From Ancylobacter sonchi (GTDB lineage Bacteria; Pseudomonadota; Alphaproteobacteria; Rhizobiales; Xanthobacteraceae): a stretch of DNA of 64,000 nt. The number at the start of each line of letters is the position of its first letter. Within the stretch, counting starts at the first letter, position 1. Below, piece by piece: positions 42,996 through 53,991 of the stretch. The stretch spans positions 186,001-250,000 of the forward strand of contig NZ_JAHBGF010000010.1 of the NCBI RefSeq assembly GCF_018390695.1, given 5' to 3'. Made by a program: the position numbers and the translations under genes. Under the pieces are notes generated by a model that did not search any database, was not told where the DNA came from, and was given only the letters and a program-made list of their open reading frames with translations.

Positions 42996-44177
42996 ATGGC
43001 TCAAATCGAACGTAAGTCGGCGCAGGTTGCCGAGGTGGAGCGCCCAAGCGGTGCCGAGCCGGTGCCTCTCACCTCGCGCAAGCCGGGGGTGGATGCTCCT
43101 GTCGCGGGCGGCGTGGCCGATGCCGCGCCCGCGCGGCCGAAGCGTTCGCGCAAGCGACTCTTGCTCGGGGCGGTGCTGGTGGCCGTGGTCGCCGGCGGTG
43201 GCTATTACGGGCTCGACTGGTGGCGGGTCGGCCGCTTCCTGGTCTCGACCGACGACGCCTATGTCGGCGCCGACACCTCGGTGCTCGCCGCCAAGGTGAG
43301 CGGCCACATCACACATGTCGAAGTGGACACCAACCAGCCGGTCAAGGCCGGCGACGTCATCGCCCGCATCGACGATGGCGACTACCGCCTGGCCGTCCAG
43401 GCGGCGGAGAACAAGATCGCCACCCAGCAGGCTACCATCAACCGCTACGGTCAGCAGATCGACGCGGCAAAGGCGAGTGTCGACCAGGCCAAGGCCCAGC
43501 TCGTCGCCGATCAGGCCGAACTCAACCGCACTCAACTCGAATTCGACCGCCAGTCTGAACTGGTGAAGTCGCAATACTCCAGCCGGGCGACGCTCGACAA
43601 TGCCCGCGCCGACCGTGACAAGGCTCAGGCGGCCGTCGATGCCGCCACGGCGGCGGTCACCTCGGCGCAGGCCAATATCGCCGTGCTCGACGCCCAGCGC
43701 ACCGAGGCGATGCGGACGCTCGACGAATACCGCACCGCGCGCGACCAGGCGCGGCGCGATCTCGACTTCACGGTGGTCCGCGCGCCTTTCGACGGCATCG
43801 TCGGCAACCGCGCGGTGCAGGTGGGCCAGCTGGTGCAGGCCGGTACGCGGCTCGCCGCGCTGGTGCCGATCAGCGAGGTCTATGTCGACGCCAACTTCAA
43901 GGAGACGCAGCTTGGCCGCCTGCATCCCGGCCAGCAGGTCGACATCGCCGTCGATGCCTATCCGGACGAGGCGTTCCATGGCCGGGTGGTGAGCGTCGCG
44001 CCGGCCTCGGGCTCTGTGTTCAGCCTGCTGCCGCCGGAGAACGCCACCGGCAATTTCACCAAGATCGTCCAGCGCGTGCCGGTGCGCGTCGAGCTCGACG
44101 CCGCCGCCCGTGCCAAGGCGGAGCTGCGTCCGGGCATGTCGGTGATCGCCACCGTCCACACCCGCACCGACGGCTGA
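42996..44177 (+). CDS. emrA: EmrA/HlyD family efflux periplasmic adaptor
   Basis: 393 residues: cytoplasmic N-terminus, one membrane anchor (KRLLLGAVLVAVVAGGGYYGLDWW, about residues 48-71), barrel-sandwich/lipoyl part (DDAYVGADTSVLAAKVSGHITHVEVDTNQPVKAGDVI), a long coiled coil (about 130-250), and VVRAPFDGIVGNRAVQVGQLVQAGTRLAALVP. It links the MFS pump to an outer-membrane channel. The gene symbol is by family; the drug is unknown. Under TetR control. Confidence 0.9.
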   Translation: MAQIERKSAQVAEVERPSGAEPVPLTSRKPGVDAPVAGGVADAAPARPKRSRKRLLLGAVLVAVVAGGGYYGLDWWRVGRFLVSTDDAYVGADTSVLAAKVSGHITHVEVDTNQPVKAGDVIARIDDGDYRLAVQAAENKIATQQATINRYGQQIDAAKASVDQAKAQLVADQAELNRTQLEFDRQSELVKSQYSSRATLDNARADRDKAQAAVDAATAAVTSAQANIAVLDAQRTEAMRTLDEYRTARDQARRDLDFTVVRAPFDGIVGNRAVQVGQLVQAGTRLAALVPISEVYVDANFKETQLGRLHPGQQVDIAVDAYPDEAFHGRVVSVAPASGSVFSLLPPENATGNFTKIVQRVPVRVELDAAARAKAELRPGMSVIATVHTRTDG

Positions 44178-44208
44178 GCCGGCGCGACATCTCTTTCAGG
44201 AGGCCGCG

Positions 44209-45783
44209 ATGGCGGACACTCTGAGCCTCGGTGCTGCACGCGAGCGACCCGCCTCCTCGGAAGGAAGGCGGATGTTCGCCTTCCTGTGCATGGTGTTCGG
44301 CATGTTCATGGCGATCCTGGACATCCAGATCGTCTCCGCATCGCTGTCCGAGATCCAGGCCGGCCTCGCCGCCAGCGCCGACGAGATCTCCTGGGTGCAG
44401 ACCAGCTACCTCATCGCTGAAGTGGTGATGATCCCGCTGTCGGGCTTCCTGTCACGCGCGCTGTCGACGCGCTGGCTGTTCGTCGCCTCGGCCGCCGGCT
44501 TCACCGTGATGAGCTTCCTGTGCGCGACGGCGACCAGCATCGAGCAGATGATCGTCTACCGGGCGCTTCAGGGCTTTCTCGGCGGCGGCATGATCCCGAC
44601 CGTCTTCGCCGCCGCCTATTCGATCTTCCCGCGCGAGAAGCAGCCCATTGTCACGCCGATGATCGGCCTCGTCGCCACCCTCGCGCCGACCATCGGCCCG
44701 ACGATCGGCGGCTATCTCACCGACCTGTTCTCCTGGCACTGGCTGTTCCTCATCAACATCGTGCCCGGCCTGTTCGTGGTCTTCGCCACCGCCATTCTGG
44801 TCGACTTCGACGAGCCCGACTTCGCCCTGCTGGACCGTTTCGACTGGTGGGGGCTCATCTTCATGGCCGGCTTTCTCGGCAGCCTTGAATTCGTGCTGGA
44901 GGAGGGGCCGACCAATGACTGGTTCGAGGACGAGGCGATCTTCATCTTCGCCATCGTCGGCGCGGTCTCGTCGGTGGCCTTCTTCGCCCGCGTGTTGATG
45001 GCGAAGGAGCCGGTGGTGGACCTCAAGGCGTTCTCCAACCGCAATTTCTCGGTCGGCTCGGCCTTCAGCTTCGTTCTCGGCATCGGCCTTTATGGCCTGA
45101 CCTATCTCTACCCGCTCTATCTGGCGCGGGTACGCGGCTATTCGGCTTTGATGATCGGCGAGACGATGTTCGTCTCCGGCCTCGCCATGTTCCTCACCGC
45201 CCCGCTGGCCGGTCGCCTGGTGGCCAAGATCGATCCTCGGCTGATGATCGGCTTCGGCTTCACCGCCTTCGCCGTGGGAACCTGGCAGGTGACCGGCCTC
45301 ACCAAGGATTGGGATTTCTGGGAGCTGCTGGTGCCGCAGATCCTGCGCGGCGTCGGGCTGATGATGGCGATGATCCCCATCAACAACATCTCGCTCGGTA
45401 CCCTGCCGCCGGCACAGCTGAAGAACGCCTCGGGCCTCTTCAACCTGATGCGCAATCTCGGCGGCGCCGTGGGGCTCGCGCTCATCAACACGGTGCTGAA
45501 CGACCGCTGGGACCTGCACCTCGCCCGCCTGCACGAGAATGTGCAATGGGCCAGCACGGCGGCGGTCGAGCGGCTGGATTCCATGACCAAGGCGCTCGGC
45601 GCGCTGGGCTCGGATGCCGATGTCGCGGCGCTGAAGAAGCTCACCGGGCAGGTTCGTATCCAGGCGGAGGTGATGGCGTTCTCCGACGTGTTCCTGGTTC
45701 TGACGGTGCTGTTCTGCCTGCTGGTCGTCGCGGCTCCGCTGATGCGTCGCCCGGTGCACAAGGGCGGCGGTGGCGGCCACTAG
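44209..45783 (+). CDS. emrB: EmrB/QacA family (DHA2) multidrug MFS transporter
   Basis: 524 residues with about 14 membrane segments, the DHA2 class. The N-terminal motif FGMFMAILDIQIVSASLSEIQAGL and ISWVQTSYLIAEVVMIPLSGFLSRAL are typical of EmrB. It uses the proton gradient to push hydrophobic compounds through the EmrA-type adaptor made by the gene 31 bp upstream. No outer-membrane TolC gene is adjacent. Confidence 0.92.
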   Translation: MADTLSLGAARERPASSEGRRMFAFLCMVFGMFMAILDIQIVSASLSEIQAGLAASADEISWVQTSYLIAEVVMIPLSGFLSRALSTRWLFVASAAGFTVMSFLCATATSIEQMIVYRALQGFLGGGMIPTVFAAAYSIFPREKQPIVTPMIGLVATLAPTIGPTIGGYLTDLFSWHWLFLINIVPGLFVVFATAILVDFDEPDFALLDRFDWWGLIFMAGFLGSLEFVLEEGPTNDWFEDEAIFIFAIVGAVSSVAFFARVLMAKEPVVDLKAFSNRNFSVGSAFSFVLGIGLYGLTYLYPLYLARVRGYSALMIGETMFVSGLAMFLTAPLAGRLVAKIDPRLMIGFGFTAFAVGTWQVTGLTKDWDFWELLVPQILRGVGLMMAMIPINNISLGTLPPAQLKNASGLFNLMRNLGGAVGLALINTVLNDRWDLHLARLHENVQWASTAAVERLDSMTKALGALGSDADVAALKKLTGQVRIQAEVMAFSDVFLVLTVLFCLLVVAAPLMRRPVHKGGGGGH

Positions 45784-45813
45784 CGCCACCCGTCCGCGTG
45801 GGTGACCCCGGGC

Positions 45814-46866
45814 CTAATGGGTCGGCAGTGGCGAGAACCGCACGCTGATCGAGGTGCCGCGCTCGCGGGGACGTAGTTGGAACTCTCCGCCGAGCGTGCC
45901 GACCATCGAGCGCACGATGCGGCTGCCGAGCCCGGTCCCCTTCGGGATGCCGGTGCCGTCCCAGCCGACGCCGTCATCCTCGACCACCAGTTCCGCCGAT
46001 CCGTCATCCGCCTGCGTGCGCAGGGAAACTCGCACCTCGCCGCCCTGGCCTTCCTGATAGGCATATTTGAACGCGTTGGTGACCAGCTCGGTCACCAGCA
46101 CGCCGACGGCGACGGCGCGATCGGTGGGCAATGTGAGCGGCTGGGTCTCGATCAGCAGATGCACATGATGGCCGGCCAACCGGGTCGAGGATTTCAGGTC
46201 CTCCACCAGCCCCTGCAAATACTCGTCGACGGCGACGAAGCGCACATCCGACGAGGTGTAGAGCCGCCGATGCACGCCGGCGATCGCCATGATGCGTGCC
46301 TGCGTCTCCGCCAAGGCGGCCTGGCAGGCCTTGTCCTCGATGGTGTTCGACTGCAGGCGCACCAGCGAGACGACCATGGCGAGGCTGTTGGCGACGCGGT
46401 GGTTCACCTCCGCCAGCAGGGCCTCCGCGCGGTCGCGCGCCTCGCGCACTTCCTGCTCGGCGCGCTCCTTCGCCCGGCGCAGCCGGGCGGTCTCGATCGC
46501 CTGGTCGATGGCGTTGGTGAGAAGCTCGATGAACTCGGCCTCGATGGTCTTGGGTACATAGTCGATGGCGCCGGCCTTCAGCGCCTCTACCGCGACCGTC
46601 GTCTCCGCCGAGGCCGTCACATAGACGACGGGCGGCGCGTCGGCTCGCTGGCGCAGCGCGGCGAGCACGTCGATGCCGGTTCCGGTCGGCAGGAAGTGGT
46701 CGAGCGCCACCACATGCACTTCGTCTTCGTCGATGAGCCTGAGCCCGCCGGCCGCGTCCCCGGCGAGCATGACCTCATAGCCACGTCGCGTCAGGGCCTT
46801 CTGAACCAGGCGCGCCATGCCCGGATCGTCATCAATGTAAAGGACGCGGCGAATGCTGGCTGGCAT
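45814..46866 (-). CDS. Receiver domain fused to HWE/HisKA_2 sensor histidine kinase
   Basis: 350 residues. A receiver domain is at about 1-125: acidic cluster IDDD (residues 11-13), acceptor Asp in VVALDHFLP, switch Lys in VPKT. A coiled coil then leads to a HisKA_2-type kinase with the phospho-acceptor His in EVNHRVANSLAMV and an ATPase domain with VVEDDGVGWDGTG and GTGLGSRIVRSMVG. Such hybrid kinases take signal by phosphotransfer rather than from a membrane sensor. It begins 3 bp after the receiver gene ends. Confidence 0.9.
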   Translation of the reverse strand: MPASIRRVLYIDDDPGMARLVQKALTRRGYEVMLAGDAAGGLRLIDEDEVHVVALDHFLPTGTGIDVLAALRQRADAPPVVYVTASAETTVAVEALKAGAIDYVPKTIEAEFIELLTNAIDQAIETARLRRAKERAEQEVREARDRAEALLAEVNHRVANSLAMVVSLVRLQSNTIEDKACQAALAETQARIMAIAGVHRRLYTSSDVRFVAVDEYLQGLVEDLKSSTRLAGHHVHLLIETQPLTLPTDRAVAVGVLVTELVTNAFKYAYQEGQGGEVRVSLRTQADDGSAELVVEDDGVGWDGTGIPKGTGLGSRIVRSMVGTLGGEFQLRPRERGTSISVRFSPLPTH

Positions 46867-46869
46867 GAA

Positions 46870-47316
46870 TCAGGCGGTCTCGGGAACTTGCATAACGGAG
46901 AAGAACAACCCGAGCTGACGGATCGCGTTGGCGAATCCTTCATAGTTGACTGGCTTGGTAATGTATACATTGGCGCCAAGATCGTAACAGCGCTGAATTT
47001 CGCGCGTATCGTCCGTCGTGGTCAATACCACTACCGGGGTGCGGCGCGTGTGCGGATTGGCCTTTACCTTCTCGAGTATTTCAATGCCGGTCATGTCCGG
47101 AAGATTGAGATCGAGCAGGATCAGCAGCGAGCGCCCGGCGCTGATATCGCCCGATCCGTCCGGGCCGAACAGGAAGGTCAGCGCTTCGGTGCCGCTCGCG
47201 AAGGGAACGATCTCGTTGTTCACGCCGGCGCGCCGGATGTTCTTCTCGATGAGGCGCGCATGGCCCTCATCGTCCTCGATCATGATGATTGTTACAGACT
47301 TCGCGTTCTCACTCAT
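46870..47316 (-). CDS. Single-domain response regulator (CheY/Rcp1-like)
   Basis: 148 residues, only a receiver domain: MIEDDEGHARLIEKNI, acceptor Asp in LLILLDLNLPDMTG, Thr in VVVLTTTDD, Lys in VYITKPVNYEGF. The style is that of Rcp1-like regulators paired with bacterial phytochrome- or CHASE3-type kinases. Start overlaps the kinase stop by 4 bp. It probably shuttles phosphate from the CHASE3 kinase to the next protein. Confidence 0.92.
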   Translation of the reverse strand: MSENAKSVTIIMIEDDEGHARLIEKNIRRAGVNNEIVPFASGTEALTFLFGPDGSGDISAGRSLLILLDLNLPDMTGIEILEKVKANPHTRRTPVVVLTTTDDTREIQRCYDLGANVYITKPVNYEGFANAIRQLGLFFSVMQVPETA

Positions 47317-48809
47317 GCCGCCATGCTCCGTGTCGTGGCCCGAAGTTGAGCGGGCACGGTCAGAGTGAATATGCTGCCTTCCCCAAAGGTTGAGTTAAGC
47401 GTGATGTCGCCGCCGAGGTTCCGTGCCATCGCGCGGACATGGGCGAGCCCGATCCCTTCGCCGGGCTGGTCCTGCTGACCGGAGCGCCGGAACAGCTCGA
47501 AGACGCGCTCGTGATCCCGGACGTCGATGCCGCGGCCATTGTCCTCGATGGAGATGTTCACCAGTCCCCCCGGCCGTGCGACCGCCTGAACCCTAATGCG
47601 CAGGGGAATGTCGCGGCGTCGGTATTTCACCGCATTGTCGAGCAGATTGCCGATAATCTGTTCGAGCGAGAGCCGGTCGCCGACGAGAGCCGGCACCTTT
47701 ACGTTGAGCGCGACCTCGCCCTCCGCCTCCGACACCTGATGCGCGATGGCCGCCACCGCGTTCTCGATCAGCCCCGGCAGTTCGATGCGCTCGGGCTTCA
47801 GCGCGCGTCTGCCCTCGCGCGACAGCTTGAGGATGGCGTTGATCAGGCCATCCATCTTGCGGGTCGATGAGCGAATGAAGCCAAGCGCCTCCGGCAGGTC
47901 TTCCTGTGCGGCGAGCTTCGCCGCCTCATAGTCCGGCCCGGCCACGCGCTCGCCGGCGTAGGACACGAAGCTCTGCAGCGTCGCAACGCCCTGCTCGAGC
48001 TCGGCGGTGAAGCCCATGATGTTCACCAGCGGTGCCCGCAGGTCATGGGTCACGATGTAGGCGAAGCGCTGGATCTCTTCGTTGGCGCGGCCGAGTTCGG
48101 CGGTGCGCTCGCGTACGCGCTCCTCGAGATTGACGTTCAGCGCGTCGACCTCCTGCCGTGTCGCCGCGAGCTGGCGCAGATAGCTGAGGATGGTGAGGAG
48201 GCCGATGAGGGTGATGAACACCACGAAGAGGCCGCCCAGAACCGACACCCACCAGAGCGCGTTGGCGCTCTCTCCCTGCGCGACGCCGAGCCGGCCGAGG
48301 TCGTCTTCCGCCTCAGAGACGATGTTCTGAAGGATGGTGCGCGCCTGATCCATCAACTCCTTGCCGCGGTCCTCGCGCACGATGTCGATCGCCGCCTGCC
48401 GCTGGCCCTGCCGGGCGAGGTCGACGGTCTGGCGCAGTTCGCCGAGGCGGGCATCGATGGTGAGCGCGAGCTGGTCCACCTGCGGACGAAGATCGGGCCT
48501 CACCTCCGCCGCCTTGCGCAAGCGGTCCATGTAGGAGCCGAGATTGGCGAGGGCGTCGTCATAGGGTTGCAGATAGGCCGGGTCGTCGGTGATCAGGAAC
48601 CCGCGCTGTCCGGTCTCCGCATCCTGCAACCGCGAGCGCAGGTCGACGCCGGCCGCCCTCAGGCGCCGAAGCTGCGTGACCTCGGTGACATAGTCCTGGG
48701 TCCGCTGCACCAGCCACACATTGGTGACGACCACGCTGGCAAGAGCCACAAGCCCCAGCAGCAGCAGGATGAGCGTGCGGAGGAGGAAGGAACTGCGGGA
48801 GAGCGACAT
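47313..48809 (-). CDS. CHASE3-domain sensor histidine kinase
   Basis: 498 residues from MSLSRSSFLLRTLILL; the ORF extends 48 residues upstream in Arg/Pro-rich non-protein text. Two membrane segments (LILLLLGLVALASVVVTNVW and WWVSVLGGLFVVFITLIGLLTIL, about residue 195) bracket a periplasmic CHASE3-like four-helix region with DLRSRLQDAETGQRGFLIT. The kinase core has H in FAYIVTHDLRAPLVNIMGF, N-box IIGNLLDNAVKYR, and G-boxes IEDNGRGIDV and GEGIGLAHV. It is the membrane input of the three-gene relay. Confidence 0.92.
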   Translation of the reverse strand: MSLSRSSFLLRTLILLLLGLVALASVVVTNVWLVQRTQDYVTEVTQLRRLRAAGVDLRSRLQDAETGQRGFLITDDPAYLQPYDDALANLGSYMDRLRKAAEVRPDLRPQVDQLALTIDARLGELRQTVDLARQGQRQAAIDIVREDRGKELMDQARTILQNIVSEAEDDLGRLGVAQGESANALWWVSVLGGLFVVFITLIGLLTILSYLRQLAATRQEVDALNVNLEERVRERTAELGRANEEIQRFAYIVTHDLRAPLVNIMGFTAELEQGVATLQSFVSYAGERVAGPDYEAAKLAAQEDLPEALGFIRSSTRKMDGLINAILKLSREGRRALKPERIELPGLIENAVAAIAHQVSEAEGEVALNVKVPALVGDRLSLEQIIGNLLDNAVKYRRRDIPLRIRVQAVARPGGLVNISIEDNGRGIDVRDHERVFELFRRSGQQDQPGEGIGLAHVRAMARNLGGDITLNSTFGEGSIFTLTVPAQLRATTRSMAA

Positions 48810-49099
48810 GTAGATTCCGGCGCGGGCGATCTGGGGCGGGCGTCGACGATAGGCGAGCAGATTAACGGGAGCCAGCGATGTTGGTTCCCACGTCGGTGAA
48901 CCGCCGGAAAAAAGACGGTCTGGCGCCGAGCGGCGAGGTGCCACCGAGCGCACGCGGTGGGTGGTGTCGCGGACGGTGCGAACCGATCAGGGTTCGGCAG
49001 CGGAACCGGACGATTCTGCCGCCGTTTCCTTCCCAGAGTGCCCGTCGTCGTGCCTGCAGTCCTTTCGCCGACGGGTCTGTCCATCGCCGGAGCTTCCCC

Positions 49100-50746
49100 A
49101 TGACACTCACCGTCATCCAGCACGTCCTCACCCGGTTGCAGGAGATCGGCATCGCCGACGTGTTCGGCGTGCCGGGCGATTTCGCCTTTCCGGTCAATGA
49201 CGCGATCTGTCGGCAGTCCGGGATGCGCTGGGTCGGCTGTGCCAACGAACTTAACGCGGCCTATGCCGCCGACGGCTACGCCCGCATCAAGGGCGTGGCA
49301 GCGCTCAGCACCACCTATGGCGTCGGCGAGCTGAGCGCGCTGGCCGGCGTGGCGGGGGCCTATGCCGAGCATCTGCCGATCTTCCATCTGGTCGGCACGC
49401 CGCGCATGGCGGTGCAGCGGGCCCGTGCCATCGTGCATCACACATTGGGCACCGGCGAATATGATCTGTTTCGCCGAATGAGCGAGCCGGTGGTGTGCGC
49501 CCATGCGGTGATGACGCCGCAGAATGTCGCCTATGAGACCGAGCGGTTGATCGCCGAGGCGCTCTATCATTTGCGGCCGGTCTACATGGCATTCCCCGCC
49601 GACCTCGCCAACCAGCCGGTGGTGAGCAGCGCGGCGGCGATCCCGGCGCCGCAGAGCGACCCCGCCCAGCTGGCGGCTGCCACCAAGGCTGTGGCGGCGG
49701 CGCTGGAGCAGGCGCAGACCGCCTGCCTGCTGCCGGGGCTGCTGGTCGCCCGTCGCAGGCTGGGCGACAGGTTGCAGCGGCTGGTCGACGCGTCGGGCCT
49801 GCCCTTCGCCACCATGTTCCACGACAAGACCGTGCTCGACGAGCAGCAGCCGGCCTATGCCGGCATGTATGATGGCGCGCTGATGAACCGCGAGGTGCAG
49901 GCCTTCGTCGAGGGCCGCGACCGCATCGTCACCGTCGGCACGCTGATGACCGATTTCAACACCGGCTCCTTCACCGCCAATCTCGATCCGAAGCGCACCA
50001 TCGTGATCGACCACCACAGCGTCAGCGTCGATGGTCGCACCTATTCCAGCGTCGAGCTCGGCGACGTCCTCGAGGCACTGACGCGGATGCTGCCGATGCG
50101 CGACTGGCCGCGTCTCACCGCCGGTTCGCTCGGGGCGGTGGAGGGCGCCGGCGACGATCCGATCACTGCCGAGGCGCTCTATCCGCGCTGGGCCGAGTTC
50201 ATCCGCCCCGGCGATATCGTGGTGGCGGAGACCGGCACCGCCTCGATGGGGCTCGGCTTCGCCCGCATGCCGTCGGGTGCCAATTTCTACAACCAGACGC
50301 TCTGGGGAGCGATCGGCTGGGCGACGCCGGCGGCGGTCGGCGCGGCGCTGGCCGATCCCTCGCGGCGCACCGTGCTGATCACCGGCGAGGGCTCGCACCA
50401 GCTCACCGTGCAGGAACTGGGGCTGTTCGGGCAGCTGGACCTGAAACCCGTCGTCTTCGTGCTGAACAATGACGGCTATCTGATCGAGCGGCTGCTCTGC
50501 AAGGATCCCGAGATCAGCTACAACGACATCGCACCCTGGCGGTACACCGAGCTGCCACATGCCTTCGGCTGCGAGGGCTGGACGGTCTCCCGCGTCACCA
50601 CCTGCGCCGAGTTCGACGCCGCGCTCCAAGCCGCCGGCGAGGCGAATTCCGGTGTCTATGTCGAGGTCGTCACCGGGCGCTACGAGGCATCGCCGCTGTC
50701 GCTGAAGCTCAGCGAGAAGATGAAGCAGGCGGCGGCGGAGAGCTGA
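49100..50746 (+). CDS. Pyruvate/indolepyruvate decarboxylase family ThDP enzyme
   Basis: 548 residues from the ATG at 49100 (GGAG 7 bp upstream). Family marks: VFGVPGDFAF, catalytic Glu in CANELNAAYAADGYARIKG (Glu50), the His-His pair of the decarboxylase active site in IVHHTLGTGEYDLF (113-114), and the ThDP/Mg motif GEGSHQLTVQELGLFGQLDLK ending in NNDGY. Members decarboxylate 2-oxo acids to aldehydes: pyruvate to acetaldehyde, or indolepyruvate to indole-acetaldehyde in auxin synthesis. Which one cannot be decided. Transcribed away from the CHASE3 kinase. Confidence 0.9.
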   Translation: MTLTVIQHVLTRLQEIGIADVFGVPGDFAFPVNDAICRQSGMRWVGCANELNAAYAADGYARIKGVAALSTTYGVGELSALAGVAGAYAEHLPIFHLVGTPRMAVQRARAIVHHTLGTGEYDLFRRMSEPVVCAHAVMTPQNVAYETERLIAEALYHLRPVYMAFPADLANQPVVSSAAAIPAPQSDPAQLAAATKAVAAALEQAQTACLLPGLLVARRRLGDRLQRLVDASGLPFATMFHDKTVLDEQQPAYAGMYDGALMNREVQAFVEGRDRIVTVGTLMTDFNTGSFTANLDPKRTIVIDHHSVSVDGRTYSSVELGDVLEALTRMLPMRDWPRLTAGSLGAVEGAGDDPITAEALYPRWAEFIRPGDIVVAETGTASMGLGFARMPSGANFYNQTLWGAIGWATPAAVGAALADPSRRTVLITGEGSHQLTVQELGLFGQLDLKPVVFVLNNDGYLIERLLCKDPEISYNDIAPWRYTELPHAFGCEGWTVSRVTTCAEFDAALQAAGEANSGVYVEVVTGRYEASPLSLKLSEKMKQAAAES

Positions 50747-50762
50747 ACACGGGCGAACAGAT

Positions 50763-50780
50763 GCAGCGGGGCGCCGCTGC
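50763..50780 (+). terminator. Hairpin after decarboxylase gene
   Basis: GCAGCGG-GGCG-CCGCTGC, a 7-bp perfect stem 17 bp after the stop, followed by TCCTGTCCTTT. The short, pyrimidine-rich tail makes it a plausible intrinsic terminator. Confidence 0.5.
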
Positions 50781-50869
50781 TCCTGTCCTTTCGTGCGGTC
50801 CCCGATCCATTGTGTCGAAAGCCCCGCCGGACCACCGATAATGAGCTGGTCCGGCGGGTAGGCCTGCCT

Positions 50870-51292
50870 GCCACCTCGATGAGGGCCTTGGCCGGCGCGG
50901 TCAGCGCCACCTTGCCGAGCGCTAGCGCATAGCTTCGAAGTGCTTCCTGAACTCCTCGGCGACTTGAACTCCTCGGCGCCGCCCTGACCGAAGGCGTTGT
51001 TCATCGCGAGGATGGCGGCGTTCTTCCAACCATTGCCGGGCACGTCCCGGGTGGCGAGTTCCGTCGAGACATTGTCGAGGCCGGCCATGGAAGGGGAGGT
51101 CACGCCGATTTTCGGCGCGAGCCCGGACGTCGACGCCGGATTGATGTCCGGGATGCCTTGCTGCACCAGATACTGGCCGAGCGGAAGGGTGATGCCCGAG
51201 CTGTACTCGCCGATCACCAGCGGGACCTTGTCGACCGAGGGCAGCTTATCGGCGGCGTCGATCGCGATCTGCCGGTGCCGTCGATACAGCAC
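50870..51292 (-). pseudogene. Decayed branched-chain-amino-acid-type binding-protein gene
   Basis: The leftward translation contains VPLVIGEYSSGITLPLGQYLVQQGIPDINPASTSGLAPKIG, then GWKNAAILAMNNAFGQGGAEEFK, which is the core of a Peripla_BP_6 (leucine/branched-chain type) receptor. There is no start region or signal peptide, and the reading frame is lost at about 50940, where a 13-bp piece GCCGAGGAGTTCA is present twice in a near-tandem arrangement. Only about a third of a normal ~400-residue protein is recognisable, and no transporter partner remains. Boundaries are approximate. Confidence 0.75.
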
Positions 51293-51345
51293 TGTCGAGG
51301 GGCGGTGCGGCAGCCGGTGTTGATGGTCCGTCGTGGTGCGTAGTC

Positions 51346-51376
51346 GGCTCTCGCGGCAAGACGTGCCGCGAGAGCC
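51346..51376 (-). terminator. Terminator hairpin after proline iminopeptidase gene
   Basis: GGCTCTCGCGGCA and TGCCGCGAGAGCC pair in a perfect 13-bp stem with a 5-nt loop, 37 bp beyond the stop of the leftward gene. No long T-tract is seen. Confidence 0.65.
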
Positions 51377-51413
51377 AGATGCATCGGTTGCTTTCAGGCG
51401 CCGCCGCGCGTGG

Positions 51414-53466
<2,053 letters not shown>

Positions 53467-53991
53467 CGACGACTCCTCAAGTGCGGGCCTCATAAAGACC
53501 GCTTGGAGGTATCGAGGCAAGATAGAGCCCCCCCTGTGGCGTGGGGAGGGTTGCCGGGCGGCGTCGGCCGCCGGACCCGCAGAGTGTTCGGAGCGAGCGG
53601 GAGATGCCGCGGTCGCGTCGATACGGTTTTGCGGTGATTTTCTGCTGTCATGGGCGGTATTTGGTGGTCGATGCAGCTTTTGGATACGGTCGGCGGCGTT
53701 GTCGCGGTCGTGTAGCGTTCCGCAGATCCTACTTTATTGCCGAGTTTCCATTTTGTTGTATCGTGGACTTACGCTCGATATGGGGGAGCGTCTACGATCA
53801 ACGAGAACGACCGTCTAGAATAGAATATTCGAAGCAATTTCGAATTTAACCTATTTCGGATGGGTGGAGGAAGACGACTTGCCGAACGAGGGTTGCGGTT
53901 GGCAGGCCGGGAGTGCGTTCGCTTCTAGGCTCCACATGTTGGTTGGAACTGGTGGACCCCACCGTCATTCATCTGTCGATAAGGGGCAAAC
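53467..53991. other. Intergenic region before the Hint gene
   Basis: 525 bp. The first 240 bp are GC-rich and show nothing recognised. From about 53730 the DNA is AT-rich and likely holds the Hint gene promoter, with a 19-bp inverted repeat (annotated separately). Confidence 0.4.
53827..53845. promoter_or_regulatory. Operator-like inverted repeat before Hint gene
   Basis: ATTCGAA-GCAAT-TTCGAAT: perfect 7-bp arms, 5-bp spacer, 146 bp before the start of the Hint gene. No neighbouring regulator gene. Confidence 0.45.

Noticed and set aside
42996-45783. EmrA-like gene considered as the type I secretion adaptor for the RTX protein
   Set aside because: It is paired with a DHA2 MFS pump and a TetR regulator, not with a type I secretion ABC exporter, and lies 18 kb away from the RTX gene.
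48659-51292. 877-residue leftward frame over the decarboxylase gene
   Set aside because: Only its first ~130 residues resemble a protein (the binding-protein remnant, annotated as a pseudogene). The rest is antisense to the well-supported decarboxylase.
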